From: Puniceicoccaceae bacterium K14
Lineage (GTDB): Bacteria; Verrucomicrobiota; Verrucomicrobiia; Opitutales; Opitutaceae
NCBI GenBank assembly: GCA_022538095.1
Contig: JAKYXN010000004.1
Coordinates: forward strand, 1 to 64,000
DNA length: 64,000 bases
Direction: 5' to 3'
In this document: positions 35,801 through 44,073 of the stretch, one piece after another
How the letters are laid out: each line of letters starts with the position of its first letter
Numbering within the stretch: position 1 is the stretch's first letter
Made by a program: the position numbers and the translations under genes
The notes under the pieces: generated by a model
Seen by the model: only the letters and a program-made list of their open reading frames with translations
What the model was told of the DNA's origin: nothing
Database searches by the model: none

Positions 35801-35897
35801 GAAGAACTAGGCCTATGCTAGAACAAACGCTTCGTGTATATGCTCGCATATACTTCACGTACTGTGCCTTTTTCATGTCGTTCGTTTGATTTAACAT
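32844..35897 (-). CDS. Wza/OPX-type export lipoprotein with a ~650-residue coiled-coil insertion
   Basis: The C-terminal 169 residues (849-1017) are an outer-membrane polysaccharide export domain: YRLSVSDLVEVSIYNEPDLS, DRNGAISLPFLGSVNVSGLS, YFKDPQVSVAV, then SLBB-like VAIIGQVGNPGVI and an IVPGDTILVAERFF ending. The N-terminus has a lipobox LASC with Cys36. Between them, residues about 139-791 are almost wholly alanine/lysine/glutamate-rich helix with a 14-residue pattern of the type A-x-x-x-Y-x-x-A-G-x-x-V-E-x, followed by a Ser/Asn/Tyr-rich linker (792-848). Wza-type proteins are normally about 180-400 residues, so this is extreme. It is the first gene of the wza-wzc-aminotransferase operon. 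It probably forms the outer-membrane channel, with the helix reaching across the periplasm or outward. Confidence 0.88.
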   Translation of the reverse strand: MLNQTNDMKKAQYVKYMRAYTRSVCSSIGLVLLASCSTEQTDLSVQTEIEEIESSAEYIEAVRENESDDLLLAEAADLLNSLEREESNLYAAVSNEESIEIDNTLLAVSDEPQLLAALPTSRVDESAYQATRTAANTPEVAFANAAFEYEEAKSAYERAGSAFENVKAELNRAGEVVQAAKLNHSKESEAFDAAEKVFEAAQDDFEKMKLRRDVYEQKLNDSEEALSNAGHALNRATLDVNTAEARVSEITAELEQSKSVLESAEKAKTSAERKLGETKSSLTKAEYAVEGAESAYVKAGLLVSNIKVAYEKAGQSVEIAKSTHIAAGLELESVKEAYSSATKQFQRSKMKFDQDAKALESVKQDYAIKTVEVEQAAIAEKTAESEFIKAGSLVKGAKARFGRAESAIRSAKSSHSKDASLLDSAQFELAKATVELKEAESAYKTAEKVLEDAKVRYRNANSNFAQAGMAVEQAQNKVAKALGEVSESKGNLDTRKANVAAAKAKYDVSKEAVNDAESSYSKLAVDIKNAETDYAKLASAVKQKKDTHRATRAQAEQAKSYLRSAESSFAKAKGVFDMAKSKYSQQESMLEKAKSKHYDLGIKVENAKSVLAKSGIELETARANQSKAGLKVEDSKMELAKAESVFKQAEEKVRESERYVQQTQNAVVSKEQALNSVKNEYRKQLAYLEDSKSKQKAAVNTVASAEKALDRENGAVDKGENNFAGDQASFEESRSIYEQSGISVVKAQKAYEVASRSVEEAKSNYARQGELVEKAKSNYAQAMLAYKEFRQGSNSSVANTSGSFEPNYPGNRAFADEKISSGSSYSNNETPSYRYANNAPSYNDSEYAYRLSVSDLVEVSIYNEPDLSVKQRIDRNGAISLPFLGSVNVSGLSFRSAEQTIRHLYIQNEYFKDPQVSVAVMEYAPREVAIIGQVGNPGVIDMGLDKQSMDILEVIARAGGFSKFAKEDRVQVTRYVDGKETIFTLDISDVRKGKISRDDYRRRIVPGDTILVAERFF
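33525..35483 (-). repeat. Coding region for about 45 fourteen-residue coiled-coil repeats
   Basis: Within the OPX protein gene, codons 139-791 encode degenerate 14-residue units such as SVEEAKSNYARQGE and LVEKAKSNYAQAML. Two heptads per unit, with Ala, Tyr and Val at the core positions and Lys/Glu outside, indicate a continuous or folded-back helical coiled coil. The unit count is an estimate from length. Confidence 0.75.
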
Positions 35898-35904
35898 ACC
35901 TCTG

Positions 35905-35921
35905 AGATGCCACTAGCATCT
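35905..35921 (-). other. Small hairpin just upstream of the OPX gene start
   Basis: AGATGC (35905-35910) and GCATCT (35916-35921) pair perfectly around CACTA, ending eight bases before the start codon on the minus strand. It would sit in the ribosome-binding region of the message and could limit translation. Confidence 0.35.
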
Positions 35922-35923
35922 TT

Positions 35924-36274
35924 AAAACAAAAGTTAAAAACTCATTTTTTGTAAAAAACGCGTCAAAATCAAACTTTTAGTCCGATACACTACACCACTT
36001 TTAGAGAACCCCCAGTGTAGAATTACTTATTTGAGACTACTGAGCCCTCAAACGGTAAAAATCAAAGTCCAAAACCGCCATTTTTGTCCGTTTTTCCCGA
36101 TCAATCGCCAATTTTAATTAGCAAGAAATCCTAACGGTAAGCACTCCTACCCAAGCCAAAAACCTATTTCTAATGTATTGCCTGATAAGGTGTTCTCGGC
36201 TTCATCGAAATCTAAGCAACTGCCCCTAATCTTATCACTTAAAATCGACTCATTAGACGCCCATGCTCCATTCT
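35924..36274. other. AT-rich intergenic region upstream of the polysaccharide export operon
   Basis: About 350 bases separate the OPX gene start from the exonuclease gene stop on the same strand. A loose inverted repeat (CTACAC at 35990-35995, GTGTAG at 36015-36020) is present. No coding frame, RNA gene or convincing promoter hexamers were recognised, although the export operon promoter must lie here. Confidence 0.4.
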
Positions 36275-37126
36275 TCAGCACTCGCCAATGAGTTTCTGCA
36301 AACGATCCCATTCTTCTATATACCTTGCAAAATGAGATTTCCCATTGGCAATCTCCGATAACATCAACTCGCGAACAGATTCCTGCTCCAATGCATATTC
36401 CACTTCATTTAGGAGTCCTCCGAAATGTGCGATCCTTGCCCAGAGCAAATGAGTCGTCATTGCATCAAACTCATTATAGTCTACAATTTCCTTAAGCTTT
36501 CCTTGCAGCCAAAGATTAGGAACACTCCCTCCATCTGTATCTACTTTCCCCGGAATTCCTGAAAGGGTTGCAATTTCGTGCAACTTCGGAGTCATGGCAT
36601 ACTTCCCAAGAATTGGCGCCATATCTACGTTGTAATCACTTGATTGGCTAAAGTAATCAACTCCCTCCCAGGGTTTATCTGGCCGCTCAGCCATTCCTTG
36701 ACTCAAAAGCCCGTTAACAATCGCTCGCTGCACAATTATAGGTACATCGGCGTTATGAGAATTGTATCCTACCAATTGTGGTTTTCGCGTTCCAATCGCT
36801 TTGAGCAAATTCGAAAGGATAGACTTCTCTTTCGCTTTTTCCTCATCGAAAGGATCATTTGGCAGCGAAACGAGCTTAAGTTTCGGCTTTCCATCAACGA
36901 CTTCACGGAAAATGCCGCCAACGGATACGATCCGACACAATACCGTCTTTAAGTACGGTTGAGGCAATTCCTCAGTCGCTCCAGCTTCTCGCCAAAGCCT
37001 TTTCATGGCCTCCTCGTCCGAGCGGGCATCTCCTATTTCTACCCCATGAAGAATCTTTGCGGACAAAGGATCCGGGATCCACTCAAGATCAAAAGAAAAG
37101 AGACACGGGGCGATGCTTTTAAACAT
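36275..37126 (-). CDS. Predicted 3'-5' exonuclease related to PolB exonuclease domain
   Basis: A 283-residue DEDD-type nuclease. Exo I is FSFDLEWIPD (Asp13, Glu15), Exo II is LVGYNSHNADVPIIVQRAI with the N-x-x-x-D pattern, and the Exo III region is IVDYNEFDAMTTHLLW (Y-N-x-x-D-A-x-x-T), the form found in the group of stand-alone PolB-like exonucleases. It may act in DNA repair or trimming. It is transcribed alone, divergent from the bisphosphate nucleotidase gene 88 bases away. Cellular role is unknown. Confidence 0.82.
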   Translation of the reverse strand: MFKSIAPCLFSFDLEWIPDPLSAKILHGVEIGDARSDEEAMKRLWREAGATEELPQPYLKTVLCRIVSVGGIFREVVDGKPKLKLVSLPNDPFDEEKAKEKSILSNLLKAIGTRKPQLVGYNSHNADVPIIVQRAIVNGLLSQGMAERPDKPWEGVDYFSQSSDYNVDMAPILGKYAMTPKLHEIATLSGIPGKVDTDGGSVPNLWLQGKLKEIVDYNEFDAMTTHLLWARIAHFGGLLNEVEYALEQESVRELMLSEIANGKSHFARYIEEWDRLQKLIGEC

Positions 37127-37214
37127 TAGAGTCTAATAAGAGTAATTAATTTGAGCATGTTAAGCTTTTACTAAGGCTTGCCTGAAAATATTTGGTTGTG
37201 TAACAAGCTCTTCG

Positions 37215-38201
37215 ATGAATTTAGAATCCGAACTCTCAATCGCTCGTTCCGCAGTTGAAAAAGCATGTCAGCTTTGCGCTGCTGCTCAAAAAGGTCTCGT
37301 GCCACAGGAAAAACACGACAAGGCCGACAAATCTCCAGTCACAGTAGCTGACTACGGGGCTCAAGCAGTTATCTTCGACGCGATATTTAAACAATTCCCG
37401 AACGATAAAGCAGTAGGCGAAGAAGACTCGGGCGATCTTAACAAACCGGAAAATAAAGCTCTCTTGCAAAAGATTGTTGAATACGTCGTTTCCGTAACCC
37501 CCGATCTAGATGAAAGCAAAATCCTTTCAATCATAGACCGCGGAAATTATGAAGGCGGCACTGCCGAACGTTTTTGGACGCTTGACCCAATCGATGGCAC
37601 TAAAGGCTTTCTTCGCGGAGAACAATACGCAGTCGCGCTTGCGCTCATTGAAAATGGCGAGGTTATTTTGGGAGTTCTTGGCTGCCCGAACCTTCCTGTA
37701 AATCCAGAAAATCCAGATGGCGAGAAAGGATGTATTCAATACGCAATTAAAGGAAAAGGAGCTTTTCAATACGCACTCTCATCGCCAAGCAACGTAACCA
37801 ACATTTCTACAGACGATGTCGCAGATCCCGCACTTGCTTCTTTTTGCGAATCTGTTGAGTCAGGCCACACGTCTCATGACCGCTCTAGCGTTATTACAAA
37901 ACAGCTAGGAACCACCGCAACTCCAGTCAGGATCGACAGTCAGTGCAAATACGCCGCCGTCGCACGCGGACAAGCCTCCATCTACCTCCGCCTTCCAACT
38001 CGTCCCGGTTACCAAGAAAAAATCTGGGATCACGCAGCCGGCCATATCATATTACAAGAAGCTGGCGGCAAAATTTCAGATACAAATGGAGCGCCGCTCG
38101 ACTTTTCACAAGGACGCACACTTTGTAATAATTTAGGAGTAGTAGCCACTTCTGCGAAGGTTCACGACGCCACCATAAAGGCGGTTATCGCATCAGCGTA
38201 G
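37215..38201 (+). CDS. 3'(2'),5'-bisphosphate nucleotidase (HAL2/CysQ-like)
   Basis: A lithium-sensitive inositol monophosphatase-superfamily enzyme, expected to remove the 3'-phosphate of PAP formed in sulfate assimilation. The metal-binding motifs are VGEEDSGDL (first Glu), WTLDPIDGTKGFLRGEQYAVALALI (DPIDGT core) and IWDHAAGHIILQEAGGKISD (WDxAAG). The 328-residue length and the insert between the first two motifs match the plant/yeast HAL2 type more than short E. coli CysQ. It begins at ATG 37215 with no visible Shine-Dalgarno and is followed by a strong terminator-like hairpin. Confidence 0.9.
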   Translation: MNLESELSIARSAVEKACQLCAAAQKGLVPQEKHDKADKSPVTVADYGAQAVIFDAIFKQFPNDKAVGEEDSGDLNKPENKALLQKIVEYVVSVTPDLDESKILSIIDRGNYEGGTAERFWTLDPIDGTKGFLRGEQYAVALALIENGEVILGVLGCPNLPVNPENPDGEKGCIQYAIKGKGAFQYALSSPSNVTNISTDDVADPALASFCESVESGHTSHDRSSVITKQLGTTATPVRIDSQCKYAAVARGQASIYLRLPTRPGYQEKIWDHAAGHIILQEAGGKISDTNGAPLDFSQGRTLCNNLGVVATSAKVHDATIKAVIASA

Positions 38202-38213
38202 TGATAACAACAA

Positions 38214-38262
38214 AGCCTAAGTATCATTCACCAAATGCTCATTAAATGAATGTATTTAGGCT
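38214..38262 (+). terminator. Long imperfect stem-loop after the bisphosphate nucleotidase gene
   Basis: AGCCTAAGTATCATTCA (38214-38230) pairs with TGAATGTATTTAGGCT (38247-38262) with one bulge and one wobble around a 16-base loop. It starts 13 bases after the stop codon and a T-run (TTTTTT) lies about 15 bases later, so it probably ends or stabilises this transcript before the secretion operon. Confidence 0.55.
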
Positions 38263-38332
38263 ACTTTCTTTGACCGTTTTTTAGCGAAACCTTTTACTCT
38301 ACAGTAATAGTACACCTCAAGTTCCGAGGATA

Positions 38333-39706
38333 ATGAGCGATATTCTCTATACATCGCGAATTATTTTGATCCAAGGAACTACGCTGAAAACAACCAAACA
38401 GAAAATCTCCTCTAACTGGGGGCTGGTTCTCAGAACATTGTTCTGTACCCTTCTTATTGCTAACAATGCCATGCAAATGCATGGACAAACCTTAGCAGAA
38501 GCCTTTGCAGACCTCTTAGAATACAATCCCCAAATCCACTCTGCGGAGACGAATGCTTTATCTAGCGAGTCGGCCATAGGTAGCGAAAAATCGTCCAGGC
38601 GTCCATCAGTTAGGCTCAGTCTTAGCAGCGGATACGAACGCTACGAAGATTCAATCAGTGATGATTTCTCAGATGGGCCCTCCAACACAGCCACGTTATC
38701 TGCAGATCAACTTATTTACGACGGAGGAGAAAGCCGCAACCGCGTCCTTGCTGCAAAGCAACAGTATGTAAGCAGTAAACTCCAGCTATATGAAGTTAAC
38801 GAAACAAGCGCATTTCAGTTAACGACTACTTACCTGGACGTTATTCGTTATCGCCAGCTCATACTGCTCTCAGAAGCGAACATCGAAACCTACCAAATCG
38901 CTCTCGATAAAATTCGGGAAAAATTTGAAAGTGGAGCAACGCCAGAAGCAGACGTGCTCTTGCTCGAAGCACGCAAATCAAATGCAGAAGCGACGCTGGA
39001 AAGCCGACACCTTCAATTGAAGTCCGCTGAGACCCAATTCCAAAACCTAACCGGTAAAGCCCCCGGAACATTCTCCCAGCCTGACTTCCCAACAGAGAAG
39101 ATTTTAACTAATCTCAATATCGAAGACTTCGCAGACAACCCATCGATACAAGTCGCCAAATCCAACGAGAGCCTAGCTGAAATTCAGCGAAATCAACTTA
39201 AAGGAAAGTTCCGTCCCAGCATTAGCCTTTCGCTTCAATCGACATACCGAGACTCATCACGGGCTTCGAGCGTCGGTGAAGAAAATTCAGCGTTCATCAG
39301 CCTCTCCTACGATATCTTCGACAGTGGTCGCCGTCGAAACGATACCCAAAAAGCGAATTACGAAATACAAAGAGCTAGCTACGATCGATACAATATAGAG
39401 TTAGATACATACCGAGAGTACCAAGACGCTCTCAATTCCCTTAAAATATCAGAAGGACGTATAGCTCAACTATCGAAATACAAAGCGAATATCGAAAAAG
39501 TAGTATCTGCGTATAAAGAACAATTTAACCTAGGGCAGCGTGCTTTAATTAATGTGCTCGATGTAGAAAACGAACTTTTCAACGCAAGTTCTTCACTCGC
39601 GGAAGAAGAAATAGTACGACTGCAATCTGCGTACAGAGTCATGAGAACTATAGGCAGCTTGAAAACCCATCTCGCTCAAAACTTCGAATCCAAATCCATA
39701 AAATGA
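38333..39706 (+). CDS. TolC-like outer membrane channel of a type I secretion system
   Basis: A 457-residue outer membrane efflux protein with the duplicated TolC pattern: LAEAFADLLEYNPQIHSAETNA at the N-terminus, VRLSLSSGYERYED and SISLSLQSTYRDSS for the beta-strands, LEARKSNAEATLESR and a YKEQFNLGQRALINVLDVENELFNA for the long helices, the last being the family hallmark. A hydrophobic stretch at about 30-45 (WGLVLRTLFCTLLIAN) is the signal peptide, so the true start may lie downstream of the ATG at 38333, although GAGG precedes that ATG. It is the first gene of the secretion operon; its stop overlaps the response regulator ATG by four bases. Confidence 0.9.
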   Translation: MSDILYTSRIILIQGTTLKTTKQKISSNWGLVLRTLFCTLLIANNAMQMHGQTLAEAFADLLEYNPQIHSAETNALSSESAIGSEKSSRRPSVRLSLSSGYERYEDSISDDFSDGPSNTATLSADQLIYDGGESRNRVLAAKQQYVSSKLQLYEVNETSAFQLTTTYLDVIRYRQLILLSEANIETYQIALDKIREKFESGATPEADVLLLEARKSNAEATLESRHLQLKSAETQFQNLTGKAPGTFSQPDFPTEKILTNLNIEDFADNPSIQVAKSNESLAEIQRNQLKGKFRPSISLSLQSTYRDSSRASSVGEENSAFISLSYDIFDSGRRRNDTQKANYEIQRASYDRYNIELDTYREYQDALNSLKISEGRIAQLSKYKANIEKVVSAYKEQFNLGQRALINVLDVENELFNASSSLAEEEIVRLQSAYRVMRTIGSLKTHLAQNFESKSIK

Positions 39707-40584
39707 ATACCCATCAAGAAAACAGTGTCCAAACTCCAGAAAACGAATTAAAAGTCCTCATCGTAGAAGACTCGAAGATCGAAGCAAAATTCACAGCTAA
39801 TCTACTTAAGAAAAATGGATACGCTGTAGTTAGCGAACGAGTCGAGACTGCGGTGGAGATGAACGAAGCCCTTAATAACCGCAAATGGGACATAATTATT
39901 TCGGATTATCAAATGCCGGACTTCTGTGGAATGGAAGCCTTGAAGATTTTCATGGAGCGCGAAATCGATATCCCATTCATTTTGGTTTCGGGAAAAATTG
40001 GTGAAGAAACCGCAGTAGATCTTATGAAAATGGGAGCCCATGATTACATCATGAAAGGCAATACGGCTCGCCTCATCCCAGCTATTAAAAGCCACCTTAA
40101 GCAGGCAGCTAGCCGTCGAGATAAAAAACGCTTAGAAAACGCACTACGCGAAAGCGAAGCTCAATACCGAGGATTTTTCGAGAATGCTGCAATTGGAATT
40201 TTCCGATGCACCGAACAAGGCACTCTTACCGACGCAAACTTAAACCTCGCTCAATCTATGGGGTACGAAGGCGTTCAAGATTTCATAAGATCCGCCATTA
40301 CTCTAGTCCCAGAAATTCATAATCCGGATACGCGAGAGGCTCATACAGTGAGCATCCGTGAACAAGCTGAGGTCAAAGGAAATTTCGAAGGTATCTTCCA
40401 TCGCAAGGACGGTTCAATCATGGAGGCCAACATCAATGTGTGGGCTTTGCGAGACGAGAGTGGGAGTATTTCCTATTTAGAAGGTACCATTGAGGACATT
40501 ACAGAACGCAAGCAAATCGAACGCAAACTTCGAGAAATGGAGCAGCTCCATGAATCGATAATCGACCTAACGAGTAATTTATAA
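39703..40584 (+). CDS. Response regulator receiver fused to a PAS domain, inside the secretion operon
   Basis: Residues about 15-140 are a receiver domain (VLIVEDSKIEAKF acidic patch, phosphoacceptor in IIISDYQMPD, ILVSGK near the conserved Lys, ending HDYIMKG). Residues about 155-285 are a PAS/PAC domain (RGFFENAAIGIFRCTEQG to YLEGTIEDITERKQIE). No DNA-binding, kinase, GGDEF or EAL domain follows; the protein stops after a short helix. It could be an adaptor that reports a signal to the secretion machine. ATGA overlap with the TolC-like gene and TAATG overlap with the ABC gene show tight coupling. Confidence 0.88.
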   Translation: MNTHQENSVQTPENELKVLIVEDSKIEAKFTANLLKKNGYAVVSERVETAVEMNEALNNRKWDIIISDYQMPDFCGMEALKIFMEREIDIPFILVSGKIGEETAVDLMKMGAHDYIMKGNTARLIPAIKSHLKQAASRRDKKRLENALRESEAQYRGFFENAAIGIFRCTEQGTLTDANLNLAQSMGYEGVQDFIRSAITLVPEIHNPDTREAHTVSIREQAEVKGNFEGIFHRKDGSIMEANINVWALRDESGSISYLEGTIEDITERKQIERKLREMEQLHESIIDLTSNL

Positions 40585-42797
40585 TGGCATTAAGCGAAAC
40601 AGAAAAGCCAACGCCAAAGGCAGAAAATCGTATTCCAAAAGAATGCGATGAATCATTCGATAACGAAAGGTCGGGCAGACTTGAAGATCCCCTGCTAGAT
40701 TGTTTGATCATCATCGGAAAAATGCATGATCGCCAATTAAGCGAAGACATGCTTACTGCAGGGCTGCCTTTAGTTGATAACAGACTAACTCCTCGCCTTC
40801 TAGTCCGAACTGCCGCAACCGCTGGCTTTTCTTCTCGAATCGTTCGACGCTCTCTCAATGACATACCTACCCTTGTATGCCCGTGCATCTTGCTTCTTAA
40901 GGACAATCAAGCAGCACTGCTAGTAGGGAAATCCCACGACAAAAAATACCGTGTAATCGTTCCAGAGACAGGCACCGGAGAATCAGAAATTGAGGAATCA
41001 GAACTCAAAGAAGCCTACACTGGGAATTGTATTTTCATTAAGCCTGATTATCAATTCGATCAAGCAGCTGCCGAAAGCGCGGAAGAGAGCCTAAACTCAA
41101 AAAATTGGTTTTGGGGCACACTTTGGAAGTATAAGAAGATTTACGCAAACGTTGGTCTAGCAGCACTCTTCATCAACATTTTTGCAATTGCAGGTACTCT
41201 ATTCGTTATGAATGTATACGATCGAGTAATACCAAATAACGCGACAGATACACTTTGGGTACTCGTAGTCGGTGTCACCATCGTTTATGCCTTTGATTTT
41301 ATGCTCAAATCCCTCCGAGGGATGTTGATTGATAAAGCAGGAAAAAATGCAGACGTGATTATGTCTAGCTTCATCTTCCAACGCGTTCTCGGTATTCGCA
41401 TGGAAAATAAACCGGGATCCGCGGGCAGCTTCGCCAATCAAGTTAAAGGATACGAGAGCTTACGAGAATTTTTTACCTCCGCTTCACTTACAACGATCAT
41501 CGATATTCCATTCGTACTTCTATTCCTATGTTTCATGGGAATGATCGGGGGATGGGTAGCATTTATTCCTGCCATAGGGATCGCCTTGATACTCGGAGTT
41601 GGCGCATTCATGCACATACCTCTCAAGCGAGCAGCGGAGAAAGCGCACGGAGCAGGAGCTCAGAAGCATGCTCTTTTGGTAGAAGCAATCAATGGATTTG
41701 AGGCAATCCGCGGACTCTCAGCAGCTGGGTATTTCCAGAGAAAAATGGAAGAATGTCTCGGCAAAACGGCACGTAGTGAAGTTAAAAGCCGCCGCTATTC
41801 AACTTTTGCTAGCAACTTCACTATGTTGGTAACACAGATGGCATCCGTTGCAATCGTGGCAGTTTCCGTATATCGTATCCAAGCTGGCGATATGAGTATG
41901 GGCGCGCTTATCGGCTGTACAATCCTTTCCGGTAGAGCGATGGCCCCGATCAGTCAAGTGGCCGCCCTACTCTCTCGCTTGCAGCAATCAATCGTCTCCC
42001 TCAAAGGCCTCAACGAAATGATTGATCTTCCTCAGGAACGGGATGAAAGCAGAAATTACATTCGAAAAGACAATTTCGAGCCAAGCATATCTTTTAAAGA
42101 CGTGAACTTCACGTACACGGAAAACGCCCCTCCGGCAGTCAAAAACGCGACATTCGACATTAAGGCAGGGGAAAAAGTAGCAATCCTCGGACGAGTTGGC
42201 TCCGGTAAGAGTACGTTACTTCGCTTGCTGATGGGGTTTTACCAGCCCACCAATGGAATGGCTCTCCTCAATGAGACCGACCTACGACAACTAGATCCTG
42301 CGGAAGTGCGCCGGCGTATTGGATACATTTCTCAAGACAATTTACTTTTTAATGGCTCTCTTAAGGCAAACATTATGATTGGCGCTCCTTGGTCGGACGA
42401 GGAAGATATGCTCACAGCTTCTCGCTTATCAGGCGTAGAACGCTTTGTGTCCAAACACCCAATGGGCTACGACCTCGAAGTCGGCGAACGTGGTCAAAAC
42501 CTCTCCGGCGGTCAAAAACAAGCGGTAAATATCGCTAGAGCACTTCTATATAAGCCAGAGCTCTTAGTCATGGACGAACCAACGAGTGCCATGGACGCGA
42601 ACGCTGAACGCGAGTTCATCAAAAGTATGGAAATTTACGCCAAAGGTGGAAAAAGAACGCTCATCATCTCCACTCACAAACCATCTATGCTAAAGCTAGC
42701 GGACAGAATAATAGTTATGGACCAAGGACGCATTGCAGCCGACGGGCCAAAGACAGAAGTCCTCAGACAACTTTCAAGCGGTGCGGGTAAAAACTAG
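40584..42797 (+). CDS. Type I secretion ABC transporter (LapB/LssB type, degenerate C39 domain)
   Basis: The N-terminal 150 residues are a C39-like domain starting DPLLDCLIIIGKMHDRQLS, which matches LapB-type transporters; the peptidase's usual catalytic Cys motif is not evident, so it should bind rather than cut its substrate. Six membrane helices follow (about 190-460), then the ATPase: Walker A GRVGSGKST (about 533-541), signature LSGGQKQAVNIARALL, Walker B LLVMDEPTSAMD (about 655-666) and H-loop STHK. In known systems this type exports large RTX adhesins. The gene overlaps the regulator gene by one base and is followed by the membrane fusion gene 24 bases on. Confidence 0.93.
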   Translation: MALSETEKPTPKAENRIPKECDESFDNERSGRLEDPLLDCLIIIGKMHDRQLSEDMLTAGLPLVDNRLTPRLLVRTAATAGFSSRIVRRSLNDIPTLVCPCILLLKDNQAALLVGKSHDKKYRVIVPETGTGESEIEESELKEAYTGNCIFIKPDYQFDQAAAESAEESLNSKNWFWGTLWKYKKIYANVGLAALFINIFAIAGTLFVMNVYDRVIPNNATDTLWVLVVGVTIVYAFDFMLKSLRGMLIDKAGKNADVIMSSFIFQRVLGIRMENKPGSAGSFANQVKGYESLREFFTSASLTTIIDIPFVLLFLCFMGMIGGWVAFIPAIGIALILGVGAFMHIPLKRAAEKAHGAGAQKHALLVEAINGFEAIRGLSAAGYFQRKMEECLGKTARSEVKSRRYSTFASNFTMLVTQMASVAIVAVSVYRIQAGDMSMGALIGCTILSGRAMAPISQVAALLSRLQQSIVSLKGLNEMIDLPQERDESRNYIRKDNFEPSISFKDVNFTYTENAPPAVKNATFDIKAGEKVAILGRVGSGKSTLLRLLMGFYQPTNGMALLNETDLRQLDPAEVRRRIGYISQDNLLFNGSLKANIMIGAPWSDEEDMLTASRLSGVERFVSKHPMGYDLEVGERGQNLSGGQKQAVNIARALLYKPELLVMDEPTSAMDANAEREFIKSMEIYAKGGKRTLIISTHKPSMLKLADRIIVMDQGRIAADGPKTEVLRQLSSGAGKN

Positions 42798-42821
42798 ATA
42801 TCGTATTAACGAACTAAAGAC

Positions 42822-44045
42822 ATGAGTGATTCATCAGCTACTACTCCGGAAAAAATTCAACCTGACGATCTTGATTTCGTTTCTGACTGCCGCGCAGCCT
42901 TTCTCGAAGAAAAGATGTCCTACGCAAACCTAGCGATTTTGACTATCATCGTCTTCATCATCGCGTTTGTAGCTTGGGCAAGTGTTGCAGAAGTAAACGA
43001 AATAACCCGTGGTCAAGGTACTATAATTCCAGTCGGTTCGACACAAACCGTACAGAATCTCGAAGGTGGTATTATATCAGAGTTTAGAGTACAAGAAGGA
43101 CAAACAGTCGCCAAGGGAGATATCCTTCTCCAAATTGACGACACTGCCTACCGAGCCGCTCTGACAGAGCAAGCATTGCAACGGCAATCTCTTCTTGCAA
43201 TAGAGGCTCGCCTAAACGCTGAAATCAAAGGCTTAGAAACGATCGCTTTCCCTAGTGAGATTTCAGAGCAAAGACCAGACCTCGTTGCGGAACAAATCGC
43301 TCTCTTTGAAGCCCGAGCGTTAAGCAGAACGACAAATTTAGATAACTTAAACTCCTCGCTAGAATTACGTAGCAAGGAATTGGAAATCACCAAACCTTTG
43401 GCAGACAAAGGAATCGTGTCACAAATTGAACTTCTTAGGCTCCAAACCTCTGTTAGCGAAACGACGGGACAAATCACCCAATTTAAAAACGATTTCTTGA
43501 CTGAATCAATCGAAACGAGAAATGAGACGAGCACGCAAATCGCTCAGCTGGAGGAAAGCCTCAAATCTATTCAAAATAAGATTACTCGAGCAACGGTTCA
43601 GTCACCGATTGATGGAATTGTGAATACGATTCACAGCAAAAATATTGGAGCGGTCATTCGCTCAGCCGAACCTATTCTTGAGATAGTGCCACAGCACGGC
43701 AATCTTGTCGTTGAGGCGGACGTAACTCCACAAAACATCGCTTTCATTCATCCCGGCCAAGAAGTGACTGTAAAGGTAACGGCATACGATTTCTCAATCT
43801 ATGGCGGACTTAAAGGCAAAGTCGACCACATAGCTTCAAATACATATACCAACGAGAAAGGCGAAAGCTTCTACAAAATCCATGTATCAACAAGCGACCG
43901 GTCCTTACAAAACGCGGATACAACGCTACCTATAATTCCGGGGATGGTCGTTGAAGTTGACATACTTACAGGTAAGAAAACGGTTCTTGGATACCTAATG
44001 AAACCACTCCTTAGAGCCAAGATGAACGCCTTAAGCGAACGATAA
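42822..44045 (+). CDS. HlyD-family membrane fusion protein (LapC-like)
   Basis: The periplasmic adaptor that joins the ABC transporter to the TolC-like channel. One membrane helix (about 36-58, ANLAILTIIVFIIAFVAWASV) is followed by GTIIPVGSTQTVQNLEGGIISEFRVQEGQTVAKGDILLQIDDT, the lipoyl-type hallmark of type I secretion adaptors, then coiled-coil hairpins (about 120-245) and the second lipoyl half ATVQSPIDGIVNTI. The C-terminal beta-barrel ends in GMVVEVDILTGKKTVLGYLMKPL, another family signature. It closes the operon and is followed by a terminator shared with the convergent oxidase genes. Confidence 0.93.
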   Translation: MSDSSATTPEKIQPDDLDFVSDCRAAFLEEKMSYANLAILTIIVFIIAFVAWASVAEVNEITRGQGTIIPVGSTQTVQNLEGGIISEFRVQEGQTVAKGDILLQIDDTAYRAALTEQALQRQSLLAIEARLNAEIKGLETIAFPSEISEQRPDLVAEQIALFEARALSRTTNLDNLNSSLELRSKELEITKPLADKGIVSQIELLRLQTSVSETTGQITQFKNDFLTESIETRNETSTQIAQLEESLKSIQNKITRATVQSPIDGIVNTIHSKNIGAVIRSAEPILEIVPQHGNLVVEADVTPQNIAFIHPGQEVTVKVTAYDFSIYGGLKGKVDHIASNTYTNEKGESFYKIHVSTSDRSLQNADTTLPIIPGMVVEVDILTGKKTVLGYLMKPLLRAKMNALSER

Positions 44046-44073
44046 ACAATTTACACACACCTCTAAAACAAAA

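Noticed and set aside
35990-36020. Inverted repeat CTACAC/GTGTAG upstream of the export operon
   Set aside because: Only six pairs with a 19-base loop in AT-rich DNA; likely chance.
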